Under the pieces are notes generated by a model that worked only from the letters and a program-made list of their open reading frames with translations, ran no database searches and was not told where the DNA came from. 64,000 bases of DNA, taken from contig JAJFHQ010000064.1 in assembly GCA_021775525.1 (NCBI GenBank), forward strand, positions 1 through 64,000, read 5' to 3'. Positions 54,146 to 63,976 of this stretch are shown here, one piece after another. Position numbers and translations under genes: made by a program. This DNA is from Hyphomicrobiales bacterium (GTDB lineage: Bacteria; Pseudomonadota; Alphaproteobacteria; Rhizobiales; Methyloligellaceae). Position 1 is the first letter of the stretch. Every line of letters starts with the position of its first letter.

Positions 54146-55005
54146 GCAAAGCGACTGCCCTGATTGCCCTGCCCGACATACTGGTCGAGGCTGCGGTCAA
54201 AATCGCCCTGGAAGAGGACCTGGGTCTGGCAGGCGACATCACAACCCGCGCGACTGTATCGGACTGTGTGCTTGCCAAGGCTTCTATTTCCGTGCGCGAG
54301 CCCGGCCGCATTGCAGGGCTGCAAATCGCGCGGGTCGCTTTCAGGTTGTTAGATCCTGCTGTTACCTTCCGTACCGATATAAGTGACGGCGATTATTCAA
54401 AGCCCGGAGACACAATCGCTCACCTCTCGGGACCGGCAGCAGCAATCCTTACCGGCGAACGCGTGGCACTCAATTTTCTCAGTCATTTGAGTGGTATAGC
54501 CACAAAAACACACGCCTTTGTGAAAGCAATCGAAGGCACAAATGCCCATATCTGCTGCACGCGTAAAACAACACCTGGACTACGTGCATTTGAGAAATAT
54601 GCCGTGCGTGCAGGCGGTGGTCAGAACCATCGTTTCGGGCTCTATGACGCGGTGCTGATTAAAGACAATCACATTGCTGCTGCTGGCGGCGTTGAAGCGG
54701 CTGTCAAAAGCGCCCGCGCCCATGCCGGGCACATGATCAAGATCGAAGTCGAGGTCGATACGCTGGAGCAACTCGACGAGTTGTTGTCGCTCCCGGTCGA
54801 TGCGGTGCTGCTCGACAATATGAGCATGGCAGAATTGTCAGAGGCCGTGAAACGCATTGATGGAAAGATAGTGACCGAGGCCTCTGGTGGGGTGTCGCTG
54901 GATACAGTGCGGGGGATTGCTGAAACCGGGGTCGATCTGATTTCAGTGGGCTCGCTTACCCACTCCCCGAAAGCGCTAGACCTCGGGCTGGACTTTCTTT
55001 CTTAA
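54142..55005 (+). CDS. nadC: Nicotinate-nucleotide pyrophosphorylase (carboxylating)
   Basis: 287 residues, coupled to nadB by an ATGA overlap. Family blocks are ALEEDLGLAGDITTRA, ALNFLSHLSGIATKT, CTRKTTPGLRAFEKYAV, GGGQNHRFGLYDAVLIKDNHI and EASGGVSLDTVRGIAETGVDLISVGSLTHS. It decarboxylates quinolinate onto PRPP to give nicotinate mononucleotide, completing the de novo route begun by NadA and NadB. Its last 50 bp overlap the end of the cell-wall hydrolase gene on the other strand. Confidence 0.98.
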   Translation: MSKATALIALPDILVEAAVKIALEEDLGLAGDITTRATVSDCVLAKASISVREPGRIAGLQIARVAFRLLDPAVTFRTDISDGDYSKPGDTIAHLSGPAAAILTGERVALNFLSHLSGIATKTHAFVKAIEGTNAHICCTRKTTPGLRAFEKYAVRAGGGQNHRFGLYDAVLIKDNHIAAAGGVEAAVKSARAHAGHMIKIEVEVDTLEQLDELLSLPVDAVLLDNMSMAELSEAVKRIDGKIVTEASGGVSLDTVRGIAETGVDLISVGSLTHSPKALDLGLDFLS

Positions 55006-56113
55006 GCACATCATCCACTTGTTCGGTCCGGACGCGGTAAAATATATGCCGTCCGACCTGCTTGATGCGGTTCAACCCCCGCCTCCAGCGCGGGTTCACA
55101 TAGTTCGCGTGATAATGGGTTGCATGGCCGATATCACCGAGCCAGCTTTTGCCATCAGTCATTTTCTGCGCAAGCTCGTTGGCCATACGCCATTTCACCT
55201 TGTCTTTCGCTATATCCGCCTTGCGATCACAGGTGAATGAGAACTGGCATCCTGTACGCCGGTGCGAGCCCTGATATACGACGCCGCAAATGGTGTCGGG
55301 GTAGAGTGTTGAACGCACCCGGTTCATGACCACCTGCGCCACGGCCACTTGGCCACGGGTTGGCTCGCCTCGCGCCTCGAAATAGATTGCCGTCGCCAGG
55401 CAGCGGCGTTGACGCGCCTGGTACTCGTTCTCCGTCTCGCCCTTGAATGTCAAACCACGGCTGATCTTGGATTGGACGGGACCCGACTTTGGCAGAGCTA
55501 TGTTGCGCACAACCTCATCTGCAGGAAATTCTGAAGGTTGAGGGCGCAGGAGTGATGACATGAACAGCGATACGCTGGTGCGCTGGGATACCGGGATAGC
55601 CGGGAGGAGACCAAAATCCCTAGCTCGATTGTCCATCGCATCTAGCTGCGGGGGGTTAGCCGGTTGGCTTGCAAGTACGGCCATCTTTTGCGGAGCCGGT
55701 GCTGGGATGGATCCCGTCACCGTCATGTCCGCCTGAATGGGAGCCTTGGCTATTTCAGTTGTCCTGGCAATCTTCTGTTCCGGCTCCAGACCATTTCTTG
55801 AGCGGGTCAGCATCACGTAACGGTCCGCCCGCGGGCCTTTATGTGGCCTGGCGAATAGATGCGCGGCTTCATGTGCGATATTTGGTTGAGCAATATTTGC
55901 CTGGGTTGAAGGCATATGGCGGCTATGGATCGAACCGGCGCCTGAAAGGGCGGCATTGACGGTAATCCCCAAATTTTGCGGATCACCTGCGTAATAGCCA
56001 AGCGCCATTGCCGGCGCGATCAAGACCGCGGCAGCGAAGTGCCACTTTCCGCTTAAAAAGCGAATCCCCATTCCGAGCAATACCCAATACACTTTGCTCG
56101 GGCGCATACCCAT
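54956..56113 (-). CDS. SleB/CwlJ-type cell-wall hydrolase (Hydrolase_2 family)
   Basis: 385 residues. A membrane anchor or signal segment near residues 26-45 (FAAAVLIAPAMALGYYAG) is followed by a long Pro/Ala-rich, probably disordered, region (about 50-230). The catalytic domain (about 235-360) shows CLATAIYFEARGEPTRGQVAVAQVVMNRV, CGVVYQGSHRRTGCQFSFTCD and ATHYHANYVNPRW, all hallmarks of SleB-like muralytic amidase/lytic enzymes. It likely acts on peptidoglycan in the periplasm. The end overlaps nadC by 50 bp; the 15-residue tail in the overlap (KKESPARGLALSGSG) looks non-conserved. Confidence 0.9.
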   Translation of the reverse strand: MGMRPSKVYWVLLGMGIRFLSGKWHFAAAVLIAPAMALGYYAGDPQNLGITVNAALSGAGSIHSRHMPSTQANIAQPNIAHEAAHLFARPHKGPRADRYVMLTRSRNGLEPEQKIARTTEIAKAPIQADMTVTGSIPAPAPQKMAVLASQPANPPQLDAMDNRARDFGLLPAIPVSQRTSVSLFMSSLLRPQPSEFPADEVVRNIALPKSGPVQSKISRGLTFKGETENEYQARQRRCLATAIYFEARGEPTRGQVAVAQVVMNRVRSTLYPDTICGVVYQGSHRRTGCQFSFTCDRKADIAKDKVKWRMANELAQKMTDGKSWLGDIGHATHYHANYVNPRWRRGLNRIKQVGRHIFYRVRTEQVDDVLKKESPARGLALSGSG

Positions 56114-56413
56114 TAGTTGACCGGGCAGTTACCCAATACACGTTACGACCCGGGAAGGCGCACTCAACATGAGTTGATGACTTCCCCTAATGCCCTTGTG
56201 GCGCGATATCCCCATCGCGTCCGGGCGACACCCCCCTGGAGGGTGAAGGATTATTAGGCAGGAAAAGGTTTACATGAGTCTTAACCCCGCCAAGCCTGCT
56301 CAACACCGTGTCCAGCAAGTTGGGTGAAGTATCGAAATCAAGTGTGGGTTAAATATGGATCGTGAAAAGTCAGGTTTTCAGCCAATTTTTCCCGTCCCAG
56401 ACATGGATTGTGG
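56114..56413. other. Gene-free stretch between ppdK and the cell-wall hydrolase
   Basis: A 300-bp gap with no credible reading frame. It follows the ppdK stop and precedes the cell-wall hydrolase start, so it should hold that gene's promoter. A small stem (CACCC at 56229-56233 with GGGTG at 56241-56245) is the only hairpin seen and has no T-run. Confidence 0.4.
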
Positions 56414-59119
56414 CTAGGATTTGGCTGATTTCCTGCGCAACACAGCATGCGCGGCTGCCAATCTCGCCACCGGCAAACGAAAAGGTGAACAGGACACATA
56501 GTCCAGATCGACCTGTTCGCAGAAGTCTACCGACTCCGGGTCACCCGCATGTTCGCCACAAATGCCGAGCTTGATGTTGGGCCGTGTTTCACGCCCGCGC
56601 TTGACGCCAATCTCCACCAGTTCACCCACGCCGAGCTTATCGATCGTGACAAACGGGTCCACCTCGAAGATACCTCGCGCGGTGTAATCCCCAAGGAAAC
56701 TGGACGAGTCATCGCGGCTCAAACCGTAGGCCGTCTGGGTCAGGTCATTGGTGCCAAAACTAAAGAATTCCGCGCTATGTGCAATCTCGTGGGCGCGCAG
56801 ACATGCCCTGGGTAGCTCGATCATGGTGCCGACACTGTAGGTCAGCTTGACACCTTTTTCTTCCTGCACGGCATCGGCCACCGCGACAATTCTTTCGCTC
56901 AGGAATTCAAATTCTTCCCGCGAAGCAATCAACGGTACCATGACCTCGGCCTCAACCGGTTTCCCGGTCTTTTCTCCCGCGACTGCTGCCGCTTCAAATA
57001 TGGCCCGCGCCTGCATTTCAGTGATCTCTGGGTAGGTGATGGCTAGGCGGCAGCCGCGATGGCCCAGCATCGGGTTGAATTCCTTCAACTCTCCAACGCG
57101 ATATTTGAGTTTGGTCATGCTGGTGCCGAGCGCCTCTGCCACCTCGGCAATTTCTTCATCCTCATGGGGCAGGAATTCATGCAAGGGGGGATCGAGCAGA
57201 CGGATCGTCACCGGTAGTCCGCCCATGATCTCGAACAGTTCTGTGAAATCATCGCGCTGCATGGGCAGGATCTTGTCGAGCGCAGTGCGGCGTCCTTCCG
57301 GCGTCTCGGCGAGAATCATCTCGCGCACGGCCAGGATACGTTCATGATCGAAGAACATATGCTCGGTGCGGCACAGCCCGATGCCTTCCGCACCAAACTC
57401 GCGAGCCTGTTGCGCGTCACGCGGCGTGTCCGCATTGGCGCGAATGCCAAGACGGCGTACCTTGTCCGCCCAGCCCATGAGCGTTGCGAAATCGCCGGTG
57501 AGCTCAGGCTGGATCATAGCGACCTCGCCCTTGAGCACCTGCCCAGAGGTGCCATCCACGGTGATGATATCGCCTTTGTTGAGTTGCTCGCCGCCAGAGG
57601 TCATGACCTGCGCGTCATAGTCGATATGCACGGTTCCCGCACCAGATACACAAGGCCGACCCATGCCGCGCGCCACCACGGCTGCGTGACTTGTCATGCC
57701 GCCGCGGGTGGTGAGAATTCCGGCGGCAGCGTGCATCCCGTGAATGTCTTCCGGGCTTGTTTCGACGCGCACGAGGATAACGGTCTTGCCTTGCGAGACG
57801 AGCCTCTCAGCCTCGTCCGGGTTGAAAACGATTTCGCCCACGGCAGCGCCTGGTGATGCAGGCAGGCCAGTTGCGAAGATGGTCCGCTCGGCTTGTGGAT
57901 CAAGAGTGGGGTGAAGCAGTGTGTCAAGCTGGTTCGGATCAATGCGCTCTACCGCTTCTTCTTTGCTAATGACACCCTCGGCGACCATATCCACGGCAAT
58001 CTTGAGAGCCGCGTTGAGCGTGCGTTTTCCGCTGCGGGTTTGCAGCATCCACAGCTTGCCTTCCTGAACCGTAAATTCCACGTCCTGCATGTCGTGGTAG
58101 CGCGCCTCAAGCTTGTCATAGATGTCGTTCAATTCCGCGAAGACATCCGGCATCACCGTCTCCAGCGAAGGCTTGTCATCGCCCGCTTCCTTACGCGCCG
58201 CCTCGGTGAGGCTTTGCGGTGTGCGGATGCCGGCCACCACGTCTTCGCCCTGCGCATTCACCAGGAATTCGCCATAGAGTTCCTTCACGCCGGTTGACGG
58301 GTTGCGGGTAAAGGCCACGCCGGTGGCGCTGGTGTCGCCCATATTGCCGAACACCATGGCTTGTATGTTGACCGCTGTTCCCCAGTCGTCAGGAATAGAA
58401 TGAAGACGCCGGTAGGTTCTGGCGCGCGCCGTTTCCCAGGAACCAAACACCGCCGCAACGGCACCCCAGAGCTGGGCATGAATATCCTGTGGGAAGGGTT
58501 CCCCAAGTTCCTCTTCCACACAATTCTTGTAGGCTTCGATGACTTCAACCCAGTCATCGGCGGACAAGTCCGTATCCAGTGCATGGCCGTTGAGGTTGCG
58601 GTAATTTTCCAGAATGTCTTCAAACAGATGGTGGCCAACGCCTAAGACAACATCTGAGTACATCTGGATGAAGCGCCGGTAGCTGTCATAGGCGAAGCGC
58701 TTGTCATTCGCCTGTTCCGCGACCGCTTCCACTGTTTCATCATTCAAACCCAGGTTGAGCACTGTATCCATCATGCCCGGCATGGAAGCTCGCGCGCCCG
58801 AGCGTACCGAGACGAGGAGTGGTTTTTCAGTATTGCCGAATTCGCGATCTGTGGCTTCACCAACCGCTTTTAGAGCCTCCTCGACCTGCGGTTTCAACTC
58901 ATCTGGCAAGGCCCCGCTATTGTCATAGTAGGCGGTACAAACTTCCGTTGTGATGGTGAAGCCGGGCGGTACTGGTAAGTTGAGATTGGCCATCTCGGCC
59001 AAATTCGCGCCCTTGCCGCCAAGCAGCTCCTTCATGGCGGCGGAGCCTTCGCCCTCCCCCGCACCAAAGCTGTAAACCCATTTGGGGGCGCCGGCGGATG
59101 CTTTTTGCACCTGGCTCAT
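56414..59119 (-). CDS. ppdK: Pyruvate, phosphate dikinase
   Basis: 901 residues, full length. The N-terminal ATP-grasp region begins KWVYSFGAGEGEGSAAMKELLGGKGANLAEM; the swivelling phospho-histidine domain contains GGMTSHAAVVARGMGRPCVSGAG; and the C-terminal PEP/pyruvate domain has GLCRTEHMFF, GHRGCRLAITYPEI and SFGTNDLTQTAYGLSRDD with the catalytic CGEHAGDP. It interconverts pyruvate + ATP + Pi with PEP + AMP + PPi, serving gluconeogenesis or C3 flux alongside the propionyl-CoA route. ATG at 59119. It is preceded on the same strand by the VOC/gly block beyond a 101-bp gap. Confidence 0.98.
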   Translation of the reverse strand: MSQVQKASAGAPKWVYSFGAGEGEGSAAMKELLGGKGANLAEMANLNLPVPPGFTITTEVCTAYYDNSGALPDELKPQVEEALKAVGEATDREFGNTEKPLLVSVRSGARASMPGMMDTVLNLGLNDETVEAVAEQANDKRFAYDSYRRFIQMYSDVVLGVGHHLFEDILENYRNLNGHALDTDLSADDWVEVIEAYKNCVEEELGEPFPQDIHAQLWGAVAAVFGSWETARARTYRRLHSIPDDWGTAVNIQAMVFGNMGDTSATGVAFTRNPSTGVKELYGEFLVNAQGEDVVAGIRTPQSLTEAARKEAGDDKPSLETVMPDVFAELNDIYDKLEARYHDMQDVEFTVQEGKLWMLQTRSGKRTLNAALKIAVDMVAEGVISKEEAVERIDPNQLDTLLHPTLDPQAERTIFATGLPASPGAAVGEIVFNPDEAERLVSQGKTVILVRVETSPEDIHGMHAAAGILTTRGGMTSHAAVVARGMGRPCVSGAGTVHIDYDAQVMTSGGEQLNKGDIITVDGTSGQVLKGEVAMIQPELTGDFATLMGWADKVRRLGIRANADTPRDAQQAREFGAEGIGLCRTEHMFFDHERILAVREMILAETPEGRRTALDKILPMQRDDFTELFEIMGGLPVTIRLLDPPLHEFLPHEDEEIAEVAEALGTSMTKLKYRVGELKEFNPMLGHRGCRLAITYPEITEMQARAIFEAAAVAGEKTGKPVEAEVMVPLIASREEFEFLSERIVAVADAVQEEKGVKLTYSVGTMIELPRACLRAHEIAHSAEFFSFGTNDLTQTAYGLSRDDSSSFLGDYTARGIFEVDPFVTIDKLGVGELVEIGVKRGRETRPNIKLGICGEHAGDPESVDFCEQVDLDYVSCSPFRLPVARLAAAHAVLRRKSAKS

Positions 59120-59220
59120 CTGGTCTTTCCCTTATGTGGAACGGCTGTTGTTCGCGCCTGTTTAGCGCCCACGCCCAAAAGACTCAATGCGGCGAACGGA
59201 TGGGAGTATTTTTCTCCCCA

Positions 59221-59649
59221 TCAATCGGGCAGTTCGATTACCCCATTGTCGTTGATCGGGAAGAATGGATTGTGCGCGATTTCCCAGACATGCCCGTCCG
59301 GATCGGCAAAATACCCGCTATAGCCACCCCAGAAGGTCTTGGCCGCGGGTTTCAGGATTTTCGCGCCTGACTTTTCTGCCAGCGCGATAAAGGAATCCAC
59401 CGTCTCTTCGCTTTCCAGGTTCTGAGCCAGCGACATACCCCCCTGCCCGGTCCAGTGATCCTGCAAGCAGCCATCCTCGATCAGCGGCTCCTTGCCAAAC
59501 AGCCCGAGCACGCAGCCCGCCCCCTTGAAGAAGGTGACATTTGGGTTGCTGGCCTGTTCGGATTTAACAAAGCCTAGCTTTTCATAAAAGTCCGTGGCCG
59601 AAGCGATGTCGGAAACACCGAGCGTGACGATGTTGATACGGGGGGTCAT
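59221..59649 (-). CDS. VOC-family (glyoxalase/bleomycin-resistance-like) protein
   Basis: 142 residues from the ATG at 59649. Paired beta-alpha-beta modules are seen: RINIVTLGVSDIASATDFYEKLGFV at the start and GGYSGYFADPDGHVWEIAHNP near the end, with metal ligands expected from the latter's His and Glu. VOC proteins include dioxygenases, isomerases and resistance proteins; nothing here fixes the reaction. It follows glyS by 7 bp and may be cotranscribed with it. Confidence 0.88.
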   Translation of the reverse strand: MTPRINIVTLGVSDIASATDFYEKLGFVKSEQASNPNVTFFKGAGCVLGLFGKEPLIEDGCLQDHWTGQGGMSLAQNLESEETVDSFIALAEKSGAKILKPAAKTFWGGYSGYFADPDGHVWEIAHNPFFPINDNGVIELPD

Positions 59650-59656
59650 GGCATCC

Positions 59657-61819
59657 TCACCCCTCGATCTTGGAGAAATCAGCAACGGCCAGCGTCGCCT
59701 CGCGAATCTGGTTCAACAGCTTCAGCCTGTTCTCACGCAGCGCATGGTTATCCGCATTGACCGTGACGTGATCGAAGAAAGCGTCAATTGGACTCCGTAA
59801 TTTGGCCAAAGCCATTAGTGCATCTTCGATTTTTTTTGTGTTTAGACCGATTTCCACATCTGTCCACATTTCGCCATAAGCATTCCAAACTGCTCTTTCC
59901 TCGTCCGTTTCAAATATTTCTGGATCAGCGATTCCAACAATAGGCTCCCCGCTCTTTTTTTCCTCAGCCGAGAGAATGCTTATGGCGCGGCGTACTCCGA
60001 TCAGCAAATTGCCGCCATCCTCAGAATCAATAAAATTGTGTAGTGCATTCACTCGGCGTTCAATCAAAAGAAGGTCATCGGCGTCTTCTGTGACAACTGC
60101 ATCAACCAAATCATGCCTAGCGCCCTTATCACGCAAATACACCTTAAGTCTGTCCTGGAAAAAAGCGACTAGATCACTAGCTATCCTCGTTGGCGATCCA
60201 ACGCGAGTTTGCGGTGACTCGACGAGTCCTTTATCCAAGTCTGAGATTTCACTTAGAGGGTCATATCCCCAAATCCAACGTCCACTTGCGTCCGCTTTTC
60301 CTAGTTTCCCAATTTGCTCCTCTAGCCATGCTTGCAGGTAAATTGTAGGACCAGAATTTTCCAGAATAATCCGAATAACCCCCAGCGCCGCCCTTCTCAG
60401 CGCATAGGGATCCTTGGAGCCCGTAGGCTTTTCATTGATAGCCCAGAAGCCTACGAGGGTGTCCAGCTTGTCGGCGAGTGCCACGGCGATTGAAACAGGA
60501 TCATTGGGCACAGTATCGCGCTGGCCAGCGGGCTTGTAATGCCCCTCAATAGCTGCCGCAACTGATGCATCCTCGCCCTGATCCAGAGCATAGTATTTAC
60601 CCATCAGGCCTTGGAGGTCCGGGAACTCGCCGACCATGTCCGTCACCAAATCGGCTTTGCAAAGTTCAGCCGCCCGCTCCGCCTTGTCCGGGTCGGCGCT
60701 GACAGCAGGTGCCAACTCACGCGCCAGCACTTTCAACCGCTCCACCCGTTCCGCCTGCGTCCCCAGCTTCTCGTGGAAGATGATACTCTCAAGCGCTGGC
60801 AGTCTGTCTTCGAGCTTTATCTTGCAATCTTGGTCCCAGAAGAATTTGGCGTCGCTAAGTCTTGCACGGACAACGCGCTCATTGCCGGCGATGATGGCCT
60901 TGCCTCCATCGTCCGCAATCAGGTTGGAAACCAGGATGAATTTATTCGCGAGCTCGCCTGTTTTCCCATCGCGTAAAGAAAAACATTTCTGGTGCTTCTT
61001 GATGGCCGTGATGATGACTTCCGGCGGCACGTCAAGAAATTCCTTATCGAACGCCCCCATCAGCACCACGGGCCATTCGACAAGCCCTGCAGCCTCTCTC
61101 AGTAGCGCTTCGTCTTCGACCAGTTCGAGGGAAGCTTCTTTAGCTGCAGCATTCGCCCCTTCAAGTATGAGTTTTTGCCGCTCATCAGCATCAAGAATTA
61201 CATGCGCGTCGCGCAGTCTTTTCTCATAGTCGTCGAAGTTTGAAACCGTGATGGCCCCCTCGTTGAGGAAGCGGTGACCGAGCGTTTCGTTACCGCTGGT
61301 GATGCCGTCCACGTCAAAGGCAACCACCTTGCCGCCAAGCAGGCAGAGGATCGAATGCAGCGGACGCACCCATCTGAGTTTTCCCGCCCCCCAGCGCTGC
61401 GACTTCGGCCAGGGAAATTGCCGTATGACAGCCGGTATCAACTCGGCCAGGACATCGGATGTTTCCCGCCCCGGCTTCTCGATTATGGCGACGTAATAGT
61501 TGCCTTTTTTCTCGTCGGTGACGATTTTGGCCTCATCCGCAGATTTGAGACCGACAGCACGCAGAAAGCCTTCGATCGCCTTGTCCGGCGAGCCAACACG
61601 GGGGCCCTTGCGTTCATCGGAAACGTCAGGTGATTTGTCCGGCAGACCTTCAATCACCAGCGTCAACCGCCGTGCCCCGGCGAAGTTCCTGGCTGTTTTG
61701 AACTCAAGCCCCGCCTCTTTCAAGCCGTCGCCCACAAGCCGCTGCAGCTCGATTCCAGCGCGCGCCTGCATGCCCGACGGTATTTCTTCGCAAAAGATTT
61801 CAAGCAGGAGTTCGCTCAT
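59657..61819 (-). CDS. glyS: Glycyl-tRNA synthetase beta subunit
   Basis: 720 residues from the ATG at 61819, which forms ATGA with gly[23 protein letters not shown] is the family opening; [42 protein letters not shown]-like [24 protein letters not shown], and the C-terminal anticodon-binding [23 protein letters not shown] are present. With GlyQ it makes the alpha2beta2 enzyme. By hand count the 3' half (59821-60360) is about 46 % G+C with A/T-ending codons, against roughly 55-60 % elsewhere in the gene, a sign of mosaic origin while the frame is intact. Confidence 0.97.
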   Translation of the reverse strand: MSELLLEIFCEEIPSGMQARAGIELQRLVGDGLKEAGLEFKTARNFAGARRLTLVIEGLPDKSPDVSDERKGPRVGSPDKAIEGFLRAVGLKSADEAKIVTDEKKGNYYVAIIEKPGRETSDVLAELIPAVIRQFPWPKSQRWGAGKLRWVRPLHSILCLLGGKVVAFDVDGITSGNETLGHRFLNEGAITVSNFDDYEKRLRDAHVILDADERQKLILEGANAAAKEASLELVEDEALLREAAGLVEWPVVLMGAFDKEFLDVPPEVIITAIKKHQKCFSLRDGKTGELANKFILVSNLIADDGGKAIIAGNERVVRARLSDAKFFWDQDCKIKLEDRLPALESIIFHEKLGTQAERVERLKVLARELAPAVSADPDKAERAAELCKADLVTDMVGEFPDLQGLMGKYYALDQGEDASVAAAIEGHYKPAGQRDTVPNDPVSIAVALADKLDTLVGFWAINEKPTGSKDPYALRRAALGVIRIILENSGPTIYLQAWLEEQIGKLGKADASGRWIWGYDPLSEISDLDKGLVESPQTRVGSPTRIASDLVAFFQDRLKVYLRDKGARHDLVDAVVTEDADDLLLIERRVNALHNFIDSEDGGNLLIGVRRAISILSAEEKKSGEPIVGIADPEIFETDEERAVWNAYGEMWTDVEIGLNTKKIEDALMALAKLRSPIDAFFDHVTVNADNHALRENRLKLLNQIREATLAVADFSKIEG

Positions 61820-62748
61820 GACGCCCCACCCGCTTCCGTTTGCAGCCAGGCGGTGCAGCACGCCTTGGTGAGGTCACGCACCCGCAGGATATAGGCCTGC
61901 CGCTCGGTAACGGAGATCACACCACGCGCATCAAGCAGATTGAAAATATGGCTTGCCTTGATGCATTGATCGTAGGCCGGCAGCACGCATTCGTGCATTT
62001 TGCCCTCGCCCCTGTCACCGGCTTCAAGCAATGCCTTGCATTCCGCTTCCGCGTCGCGGAAGTGGGTGAGCAGGCGCTCGGTATTGGCGTACTCAAAGTT
62101 ATGCCGGGAATATTCCTGCTCGGCCTGCAGGAACACATCGCCATAGGTGACCTTCTTGTCGCCTTCACCGCCATTGAAATTGAGGTCATAGACATTGTCG
62201 ACGCCCTGGCAATACATGGCGAGGCGCTCAAGGCCATAGGTCAGCTCGCCCGCAACCGGGTCACAGTCAAAACCGCCAACCTGCTGGAAGTAGGTGAACT
62301 GCGAGACTTCCATACCGTCACACCATACCTCCCAGCCCAGCCCCCAGGCGCCGAGCGTCGGGCTTTCCCAGTCGTCCTCGACGAAGCGGATGTCATGATT
62401 TTTCGGGTTAATGCCGATGGCGTAAAGCGACTTGAGATAAAGCTCCTGAATGTCGGACGGGCTCGGCTTCAGGATCACCTGGTACTGGTAGTAATGCTGC
62501 AGCCGGTTCGGGTTCTCGCCATAGCGCCCATCGGTCGGGCGGCGCGAGGGCTGCACATAGGCCACGTTCCAGGGTTTTGGCCCAAGTGCACGCAAGGTCG
62601 TCGCGGGGTGGAAGGTACCTGCCCCCACTTCCATGTCGTAGGGCTGGAGCAGAACACATCCACGGGCGGCCCAATATAGCTGGAGTACCAGGATCAGGTC
62701 CTGAAAGGATTTGTCCGGCCGCAATTGGGCGGCTTGAGCATTGGCCAT
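61816..62748 (-). CDS. glyQ: Glycyl-tRNA synthetase alpha subunit
   Basis: 310 residues. Class II motifs are obvious: [69 protein letters not shown]-type [23 protein letters not shown] and [23 protein letters not shown]. It holds the aminoacylation site for glycine. glyQ-glyS is a standard bacterial operon with translational coupling. The promoter should lie in the 115-bp gap before the small membrane protein gene. Confidence 0.98.
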   Translation of the reverse strand: MANAQAAQLRPDKSFQDLILVLQLYWAARGCVLLQPYDMEVGAGTFHPATTLRALGPKPWNVAYVQPSRRPTDGRYGENPNRLQHYYQYQVILKPSPSDIQELYLKSLYAIGINPKNHDIRFVEDDWESPTLGAWGLGWEVWCDGMEVSQFTYFQQVGGFDCDPVAGELTYGLERLAMYCQGVDNVYDLNFNGGEGDKKVTYGDVFLQAEQEYSRHNFEYANTERLLTHFRDAEAECKALLEAGDRGEGKMHECVLPAYDQCIKASHIFNLLDARGVISVTERQAYILRVRDLTKACCTAWLQTEAGGAS

Positions 62749-62863
62749 TGAATACGCCTAAGGATTCGAATGTTGTCCCGGACTTGTTATGCGCGCAGGG
62801 GCAATGGAAGCAACCACTTCTTGCGGTTTATTCAGGATGCGGGAGCGAGGCGAGGCTCAAAAC

Positions 62864-63058
62864 TCACTTGTCTGGATGCTCATAAACGCCCGTATCGGGA
62901 TCGCGTTTCAGCGTCGGAATGGAATTTTCATCGCGTCGCCTGAGTTCTGCTTCGGCTTTACCCAGGGCATCACGCACGCGCTCCTGCTCCTTGCGATACC
63001 AGTTGTACCCCGCCCATATGCCAGCACCGGCCAGAACAACAAGAATCAAATGGGGCAT
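62864..63058 (-). CDS. Small single-span membrane protein
   Basis: 64 residues. One N-terminal membrane span (LILVVLAGAGIWAGYNW) is followed by a charged helical stretch (KEQERVRDALGKAEAELRRRDE) and a conserved-looking end TLKRDPDTGVYEHPDK. Small proteins of this pattern, with the final DP-TGVY-P motif, occur in many alphaproteobacteria next to sppA-like and glyQ genes; the role is unknown. It lies 7 bp after the S49 peptidase stop on the same strand, so the two are likely cotranscribed. Confidence 0.83.
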   Translation of the reverse strand: MPHLILVVLAGAGIWAGYNWYRKEQERVRDALGKAEAELRRRDENSIPTLKRDPDTGVYEHPDK

Positions 63059-63065
63059 GATGACA

Positions 63066-63929
63066 CTACAGACCGAAACGCGACCACAGCGCGCGCGTCT
63101 CGACTGCCGAGATTAGATCATCCGCAAGACTTGGGGCTGAAAGCTCTATATCTGCCATCTCGTTCGTGCGGGCAAGCACGCCGCGTAAGCGCCTGCCGAA
63201 CAGTCCCTTCTTGGGCGTGACAAGCTTCAGGCGCACATCCTTGCCAAGCATCTCGCGCATCTTCGAGCGCACATCTGAGATACCGTCGACGAGGCCAAGT
63301 TCCAAGGCTTTCTTGCCGGACCAGAATTCCCCGGTGAACAAGCTGTCGCCAGCTTTCTTGATGCGCCGGCCCCGGCGCTCCTTCACAAGATCGACAAAGG
63401 TTTCATGCACATCGGCCTGGAGCTGCTTCAGCCGCACAATATCGTCTGCCTTTTCAGGTTGGAAGGGATCGAGGGACACTTTTTGGTCCCCGGCTGTATA
63501 AACCCGACGCTCGATCCCAAGCCGCTTGATCGCCTTGTCGAACCCGAACCCCGAAGCCACCACACCGATTGAGCCGATGATGGAACTCGCATCCCCGTAA
63601 ATTTCATCGCCAGCCAGTGCAATCAGGTAGCCGCCGGAAGCCGCCACGTCCTCGGTGAACACGTAAACAGGTAAGTCTTTTTCCTCAGCCATATCTCTGA
63701 TGCGTTTGTAAATAAGCATCGACTGCACCGCCGAGCCACCCGGAGAATTGATCTGGATCGCAACTGCCTTGGCACCCTTCATGGAAAAGGCGCGCTGTAT
63801 CGACCCCGCCATAGTGGCAAGAGACAGTCCCGGCCGCAGCGGCGTCACCGCACCGATTGCCCCGCCCATGCGCAGCACCGGCACAACCGGCCCCTTTGAG
63901 AAGAAATTACTAATGAAGGGAATTCTCAA
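63066..63929 (-). CDS. S49-family serine peptidase (SppA/SohB-like)
   Basis: 287 residues. INSPGGSAVQSMLIYKRIRD, the nucleophile serine in EDVAASGGYLIALAGDEIYGDASSIIGSIGV and the downstream Lys-containing RVYTAGDQKVSLDPF follow the S49 pattern of signal-peptide peptidases. It degrades cleaved signal peptides or misfolded membrane segments at the inner membrane; no strong membrane anchor is seen in this short form. The start is TTG (63929) with AAGGTG about 7 nt upstream; no ATG is available in frame nearby. It is cotranscribed with the 64-residue membrane protein. Confidence 0.92.
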   Translation of the reverse strand: MRIPFISNFFSKGPVVPVLRMGGAIGAVTPLRPGLSLATMAGSIQRAFSMKGAKAVAIQINSPGGSAVQSMLIYKRIRDMAEEKDLPVYVFTEDVAASGGYLIALAGDEIYGDASSIIGSIGVVASGFGFDKAIKRLGIERRVYTAGDQKVSLDPFQPEKADDIVRLKQLQADVHETFVDLVKERRGRRIKKAGDSLFTGEFWSGKKALELGLVDGISDVRSKMREMLGKDVRLKLVTPKKGLFGRRLRGVLARTNEMADIELSAPSLADDLISAVETRALWSRFGL

Positions 63930-63957
63930 CGCATCACCTTAATGCCGCAAAACAAGG

Positions 63958-63976
63958 AAAAACCGCCTGTGCGGCT
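63958..63976 (-). terminator. Intrinsic terminator upstream of the S49 peptidase gene
   Basis: Read on the minus strand, CCGC-ACAG-GCGG forms a short stem followed by TTTTT. It sits 29 bp before the peptidase start and would end a leftward gene lying beyond the window edge. Confidence 0.55.

Noticed and set aside
61840-62679. 279-codon open frame on the plus strand
   Set aside because: Antisense to glyQ, which has all class II synthetase motifs.
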